Shown here: piece after piece, positions 6,452-8,736 of the stretch | Numbering within the stretch: position 1 is the first letter of the stretch | Layout of the letters: each line of letters starts with the position of its first letter | NCBI GenBank assembly: GCA_038227745.1 | Contig: JBBRPS010000435.1 | Coordinates: forward strand, 1 to 8,736 | Direction of reading: 5' to 3' | From: DASPXY01 sp038227745 | Lineage (GTDB): Bacteria > Planctomycetota > Planctomycetia > Gemmatales > Gemmataceae | Length of the DNA: 8,736 nucleotides | Made by a program: the position numbers and the translations under genes | Notes under the pieces: generated by a model | Seen by the model: only the letters and a program-made list of their open reading frames with translations | What the model was told of the DNA's origin: nothing | The model's database searches: none

Positions 6452-6959
6452 AGGCCTTGGCGAGGGCAGCATCGCACCGATCACGACACTGTTTCCAGTA
6501 ATCGATCATCTCCTGCAGGTCATCTGGGTCGCCGTAATCCTCCTTGAGGTCGTCCCGATGCTGCTGAATCTGGTCTGCGCATTCCTGGCGGTACGCCTGG
6601 ACCAATTCCCGTAGCTCGGGCTGCGACCTGTAGCGCTCATACTCGCAGCCGTTGCACTCGCCGTCGCGAAAGAGGCTGTCGTTGACGGTCTCCACGATCT
6701 CGCTGCCGCAGGTCTTGCAGTGCCGGGCGCGTGCGCCGACGCGAATGAACTCGCCGCTTGCGGTATCCTGCACTTCATCGGAGAGTCGATAGCCGTTGTC
6801 CTCATGCTCGAAGCAGAACTGCCAGCCCTCGGGGTGCTCCCTGGCGATGCGGAATGCTTCCTCGGGACTGGATGCCGCGACCTTCTGATACACGCGCCGG
6901 TTGCAGTCCGCCCACACGCAGTACTCTCGCGTTGCCGGTGTTGTGTTCCTGGTTGCCAT
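6435..6959 (-). CDS. Hypothetical protein with Cys4 zinc-ribbon motif
   Basis: A 174-residue protein of unknown function. The N-terminal part (about 12-75) begins REYCVWADCNRRVYQKV and continues SPEEAFRIAREHPEGW, a compact alpha/beta-like unit that I have no firm name for. A four-cysteine motif follows: CKTC (C81, C84) and CNGC (C102, C105), spaced like a zinc ribbon. The last 65 residues are highly charged and helical, with many Gln/Glu/Arg and pairs such as YWKQCRDRC. The start was placed at 6959 because the 33 residues upstream are Trp/Pro/Thr-rich and lie antisense-like over the previous gene's end. No clear ribosome site precedes it; the leader is pyrimidine-rich. It starts 31 bases after the preceding gene and ends 17 bases inside the primase start. 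A role in DNA handling or regulation is plausible from the zinc motif, but not shown. Confidence 0.72.
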   Translation of the reverse strand: MATRNTTPATREYCVWADCNRRVYQKVAASSPEEAFRIAREHPEGWQFCFEHEDNGYRLSDEVQDTASGEFIRVGARARHCKTCGSEIVETVNDSLFRDGECNGCEYERYRSQPELRELVQAYRQECADQIQQHRDDLKEDYGDPDDLQEMIDYWKQCRDRCDAALAKAYGKAS

Positions 6960-6990
6960 CTCTATAAGGGGGAATGGGAAGTAAGGGGTA

Positions 6991-7548
6991 TCACGAGTGC
7001 CGATCCACGGAGACAACGCGGTGGTGCGGGTACGTGGCCAGGGCCAGCTTGAATTCATCGAGCCATTTTCGTTCGGAGGTATGGACCATGTGTCCTTCGA
7101 GCCACCCCGTGCTCACGTATCGCGCCCGCGCGTGCCATGCGCCGTCCGGCGTGAGGAAGTCGTGCGGCAGCAGTTTCTTCAGCTTCGGCGAATGCAGCAG
7201 CGACCTGGCAAAGATCACGTTGCGGGACCAACCCGGCGACCACCGGCCCCCGACCTCGTACCAGTCCCACTTTGCGTCGGGGTTGGACGTCAGCAGGGTG
7301 TAGAGCCCGCCGCGATCCACACCGCCGGTGCCGCCGGTCCAGTCCTCCATCCGCTCTGCCAGTTTGTGCAGCGCGGTGCGGCGCAGCTTGTAGTGCTTCG
7401 CCATCGCGGCCATTTCTCCTTCGACGAGGTAGCGCTTCCACGGCCTCACCTCGAACTCCTCGCCGAATGGCCGCAGCGCCTCAGCCACTCCTTCTTCGAT
7501 GTCTGTGTCCTTGGGGATGAAAACGTACGTCAGGTAATGCATGTGCAT
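6991..7548 (-). CDS. Hypothetical protein with WDWYEVGGRW motif
   Basis: A 185-residue protein of unknown function. It begins MHMHYLTYVFIPKDTDIEEG and contains a very characteristic aromatic block, NPDAKWDWYEVGGRW (about 89-103), which I associate with uncharacterised proteins in phages and integrated elements of several phyla. Further conserved-looking aromatic stretches are PDGAWHARARYVSTGW (about 134-149) and KWLDEFKLALATYPHHRVVSVD near the end. There is no signal peptide, membrane span or known enzyme motif. Either ATG (7548 or 7542) could be used. The longer open frame upstream is rejected because it is Arg/Ser/Ala/Thr-rich and overlaps the methyltransferase gene. ATTCCCCC lies directly before the first ATG in place of a Shine-Dalgarno site. 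The gene starts 7 bases after the methyltransferase stop, so it is almost certainly co-transcribed with it. Confidence 0.78.
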   Translation of the reverse strand: MHMHYLTYVFIPKDTDIEEGVAEALRPFGEEFEVRPWKRYLVEGEMAAMAKHYKLRRTALHKLAERMEDWTGGTGGVDRGGLYTLLTSNPDAKWDWYEVGGRWSPGWSRNVIFARSLLHSPKLKKLLPHDFLTPDGAWHARARYVSTGWLEGHMVHTSERKWLDEFKLALATYPHHRVVSVDRHS

Positions 7549-7555
7549 GGGGGAA

Positions 7556-8245
7556 TCACTTGGTAAAGATGCCGCACACGTCGTGCAGCCCCGGAATGAA
7601 GCTGCTCGTGTAGACCTTCTTGCCGCTGCTCGCGCCGTGGGAGAAGCGGATGATGTCCGTGCAGCACTGTCGCAGCCCGGCCTCGAACGCCAGGCGTTTC
7701 GTGTGGTACACGAGCGGCACGAAGCCGGCCGAGCGGTCGGAGTAGTCACCCATCAGGATCGCCAGTTTCCCCCCGGGCTTGAGCGCGCCGGCCAGGTTCT
7801 GGATCAATAGGCCATAGCGCCGCAGGAACAATTCCAGCGTCGGGCAGCTCGACAGGTCCGCCGTCGCGCCCGTGTAGACCTTCTGCCGCCAGTACGGCGG
7901 GTGAACCCAGACGAAATCGAAGCGCGGCAGGTCGCGATAGTTCGCCGGGTCGCAAGCGTCGAAGCCGAAGCGGATGTCCCGCGCGTGGCAGTCGATGCCT
8001 AACTCGTCGCAGACGTCCTTACACGTCCCGCTCCCCGTCATCGGGTCGAAAACGCTCTTCGGGCGGAAGTACCGCAGCAGGTCTTTGATCAGCTCCCCGC
8101 CGCAGTTGCCGGGGTAGCGCGCGTCGCCGTAGTCGCCGCGCAGCGTCTTGTGGTACAGGCTCGTGAGCCACGGGACAGGGCTCGCGTTCCTGGGTGCCGT
8201 CGGCAGGACGGCGATGGCCGGTGATGTGAAGCCGATGCTTCGCAT
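7556..8245 (-). CDS. Orphan DNA methyltransferase (N6-adenine or N4-cytosine type)
   Basis: An S-adenosylmethionine-dependent DNA amino-methyltransferase of 229 residues. The cofactor loop is DPMTGSGTC (67-75, motif I, preceded by the RPKSVF strand). The catalytic loop is HPPYW (115-119, motif IV), with histidine where Asp, Asn or Ser is usual. RYPGNCGGELIKDLL (43-57) forms the helix before motif I, and LKPGGKLAILMGDY (146-159) is a typical later strand. The compact length leaves little room for a separate target-recognition domain. The ending SGKKVYTSSFIPGLHDVC looks conserved. The start at 8245 is chosen because the open frame upstream (to 8449) is low-complexity and overlaps another small gene. 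No ribosome site is seen; a U-rich leader precedes it. No restriction endonuclease gene is nearby, so it probably protects or marks the element's DNA rather than serving a restriction system. It heads the tight leftward cargo operon. Confidence 0.85.
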   Translation of the reverse strand: MRSIGFTSPAIAVLPTAPRNASPVPWLTSLYHKTLRGDYGDARYPGNCGGELIKDLLRYFRPKSVFDPMTGSGTCKDVCDELGIDCHARDIRFGFDACDPANYRDLPRFDFVWVHPPYWRQKVYTGATADLSSCPTLELFLRRYGLLIQNLAGALKPGGKLAILMGDYSDRSAGFVPLVYHTKRLAFEAGLRQCCTDIIRFSHGASSGKKVYTSSFIPGLHDVCGIFTK

Positions 8246-8248
8246 ATG

Positions 8249-8281
8249 AAAAAAAGAGAAAGAATGCCTGCAAGTGCAGGC
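8249..8281 (-). terminator. Terminator- or attenuator-like hairpin before the methyltransferase
   Basis: GCCTGCA (8266-8272) and TGCAGGC (8275-8281) are perfect 7-bp arms (about 5 bp plus a 6-base loop in practice). On the minus strand the hairpin is followed by a U-rich run ending in seven consecutive U (8249-8255), 3 bases before the methyltransferase ATG. The 10 bases between hairpin and U7 are U/C-rich, so it is a weak intrinsic terminator at best. It could end the microprotein transcript, attenuate the operon, or simply provide an unstructured U-rich ribosome landing site. Confidence 0.4.
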
Positions 8282-8321
8282 GTGCCTCGCACAGCGGCGC
8301 GGGAGCGCAGCGTCATAGGGC

Positions 8322-8337
8322 CGCGTCCCTTGACGCG
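8322..8337. repeat. Small perfect hairpin in the methyltransferase leader
   Basis: CGCGTC (8322-8327) and GACGCG (8332-8337) are perfect 6-bp arms with a 4-base loop. It lies in the 107-base gap between the microprotein stop and the methyltransferase start, 40 bases before the U-rich hairpin on the minus strand. Two hairpins in a short leader would suit regulation by alternative folding, but no competing structure was worked out. Confidence 0.3.
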
Positions 8338-8352
8338 AGCACCACGCCGCTA

Positions 8353-8442
8353 CTATTCCGACGCCTGCACTAGACGCATCACGAACGCCACCGCGAACGC
8401 GAACAGCACGGCGATCCAGAACGACAGCTCGCGGCGCAGCAT
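8353..8442 (-). CDS. Candidate single-span membrane microprotein, 29 residues
   Basis: A 29-codon frame with ATG (8440-8442) and TAG (8353-8355). The product starts MLRRELS, has a hydrophobic stretch FWIAVLFAFAVAFVM (8-22) long enough to lie in a membrane as a short span, and ends RLVQASE. Two arginines before the span predict the N-terminus inside. AGGTG lies 4 bases upstream of the ATG (minus strand), a fair ribosome site that several other genes of the operon lack. It lies upstream of the methyltransferase in the same direction and may be the first gene of the transcript. Small single-span proteins can be holin-like, toxin-like or regulators of membrane partners; nothing here chooses between these. 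A chance frame in GC-rich DNA is the main alternative. Confidence 0.45.
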   Translation of the reverse strand: MLRRELSFWIAVLFAFAVAFVMRLVQASE

Positions 8443-8478
8443 GACGCACCTATCGGAAAACCAAGTTGTGAGTAAGGG

Positions 8479-8510
8479 TTTCAGAGCACCGAGAAGGTGG
8501 TGCTCTGAAA
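8479..8510. promoter_or_regulatory. Perfect 12-bp-arm palindrome, candidate operator or element-end signal
   Basis: TTTCAGAGCACC (8479-8490) and GGTGCTCTGAAA (8499-8510) are perfectly complementary around an 8-base spacer. Neither strand has a T-run after the hairpin, so it is not an intrinsic terminator. It is centred about 50 bases upstream of the microprotein ATG, a suitable place for a repressor site controlling the leftward operon. It could also be a recombination or replication signal near the right end of the element. No clear promoter boxes for the leftward operon were recognised beside it. Confidence 0.55.
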
Positions 8511-8642
8511 AAGAGAAGATGTGTGCGTCTCTGTCTGACTGAGCTGCCGAAATTCCGGCGGCACCAGCAGCGCGGAGATGGGATGAACCACGTCTGTAGT
8601 TCTACTGTATCCGTCTTGAGCGGGTGCAACTTGTTCCGTAGA

Positions 8643-8676
8643 TTCTCCTTGGGACTCAGCAGTCCGAGAAGGAGGA
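8643..8676 (+). promoter_or_regulatory. Hairpin sequestering the ribosome binding site of the last gene
   Basis: GGACT (8652-8656) pairs with AGTCC (8661-8665) around the loop CAGC. After a small internal loop, TTCTCCTT (8643-8650) pairs with AAGGAGGA (8669-8676), including one G-U pair. The full AGGAGG Shine-Dalgarno sequence (8670-8675), 5 bases before the ATG at 8681, is therefore buried in the stem. Insertion sequences such as IS10 and IS50 are known to hide transposase ribosome sites in read-through transcripts; the same job is inferred here. Confidence 0.6.
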
Positions 8677-8680
8677 CGCC

Positions 8681-8736
8681 ATGGAACGACGGTTTCGCGT
8701 GCGCTTGGAGGAGTTGCTCGACGATGCGGTCGTCGA
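8681..8736 (+). CDS. N-terminus of a probable transposase (partial)
   Basis: Only the first 18 codons are present, reading MERRFRVRLEELLDDAVV. The gene has a canonical AGGAGG at 8670-8675, 5 bases before the ATG, and continues out of the window. The opening resembles the start of IS4/IS701-like transposases, which in my memory begin with an M-[DE]-R-R-F motif followed by a short Leu-rich helix. The sequestered ribosome site and the terminal-repeat-like sequence upstream agree with that. With so few residues the family call is tentative; any protein starting with an amphipathic helix could look similar. Confidence 0.4.
   Translation, partial: MERRFRVRLEELLDDAVV

Larger units (their letters stand above)
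3926..8594. mobile_element. Small integrated element (satellite or integrative element), ends not defined
   Basis: The stretch after smc carries an integrase, an oppositely oriented excisionase, a prim-pol primase, an orphan DNA methyltransferase and three small unknown proteins, and nothing that looks like core metabolism. That gene set, with the integrase next to a conserved chromosomal gene, is typical of integrated elements. There is no capsid, portal, terminase, relaxase or helicase gene, so it is not a complete phage or conjugative element. The left end should lie between the smc stop (3925) and the integrase start (4102). The right end is before or at the putative insertion sequence starting near 8594. 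I found no convincing direct repeats (only chance-level 8-mers), so the borders given are outer limits. Confidence 0.6.
8594..8736 (+). mobile_element. Probable left end of an insertion sequence (cut by window)
   Basis: The stretch runs from a CTGTAGTTCTACTGTATCCG segment at 8594 into a gene start resembling a transposase 87 bases later, the usual distance for an insertion sequence end. The GTAG-TT-CTAC palindrome near its tip could be part of the terminal inverted repeat. Only one end is visible, so neither the inverted repeat nor a target duplication can be tested. The bases between the palindrome at 8510 and this point contain only a small GCCG/CGGC hairpin and no recognisable gene. Confidence 0.35.

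Noticed and set aside
6452..6484. Upstream ATG (6484) as the primase start
   Set aside because: The 11 extra residues (MIGAMLPSPRP) do not resemble the family, and no better ribosome site precedes them. The ATG at 6451 begins directly before the conserved DNLGIAL segment.
5711..6547. A 278-codon plus-strand open frame opposite the primase
   Set aside because: The minus-strand product carries clear prim-pol motifs, whereas this frame has no recognisable motif and no ribosome site; it is a shadow.
8330..8356. Plus-strand promoter TTGACG with TACTAT 15 bases away
   Set aside because: Spacing is short, it points away from the cargo operon, and no supported plus-strand gene follows before the insertion-sequence region. 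TTGACG is also explained as part of the hairpin at 8322-8337.
8246..8542. A 98-codon plus-strand frame divergent from the methyltransferase
   Set aside because: It has no ribosome site, its product is Arg/Ser/Thr/Ala-rich low complexity, and its start abuts the methyltransferase ATG through an A-run that is better explained as the U-rich leader of the minus strand.
1..8736. CRISPR array or toxin-antitoxin pair
   Set aside because: No regularly spaced direct repeats are present, and apart from the unassigned membrane microprotein no adjacent small gene pair resembles known toxin-antitoxin families.

Overview
The window is a high-GC bacterial chromosome segment. A core housekeeping gene (smc) is followed by a small integrated element and then the start of what looks like an insertion sequence. 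No rRNA, tRNA or other taxonomic marker is present. The very GC-rich smc, the GC-rich palindromic hairpin repeats and the resemblance of several accessory proteins to ones I associate with planctomycetes (Gemmata-like bacteria) suggest that group. This is inference from family memory, not a database result.

Layout. Bases 1-184 hold a long near-perfect hairpin and a plausible promoter and ribosome site for smc. Bases 185-3925 encode a complete SMC protein with both ATPase half-sites, two coiled coils and a hinge. Bases 3926-4101 are an intergenic junction with a promoter-like sequence. From 4102 to about 8442 lies a compact mobile element with visibly more AT-rich stretches. A rightward tyrosine integrase faces a leftward cargo block. 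Read in its direction of transcription, that block is: a 29-residue membrane microprotein, an orphan DNA methyltransferase, a protein with a WDWYEVGGRW motif, a Cys4 zinc-ribbon protein, a prim-pol type primase, a 76-residue unknown protein and an AlpA/Xis-type excisionase. The five genes from methyltransferase to the 76-residue protein are spaced by -17 to +31 bases, which fits one operon. The integrase and excisionase overlap tail to tail by 134 bases. Bases 8443-8736 hold a 12-bp-arm palindrome, a short unassigned stretch, and the 5' end of a probable transposase gene whose Shine-Dalgarno sequence is folded into a hairpin.

How the parts may work together. Integrase plus excisionase would control entry to and exit from the chromosome next to smc. 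The primase could start replication of the excised element, and the methyltransferase could mark or protect it. No helicase, capsid, terminase or conjugation gene is visible, so the element looks like a satellite or small integrative element that would depend on other functions.

The most unusual feature lies between the excisionase gene and the 76-residue gene. It is an approximately 100-base sequence closed by a perfect 14-bp stem, containing three hairpins. The loops of two of them are complementary over five bases (a possible kissing-loop pseudoknot), and a U-run follows on the plus strand. It looks like a structured small RNA sitting at the control point of the integration module.
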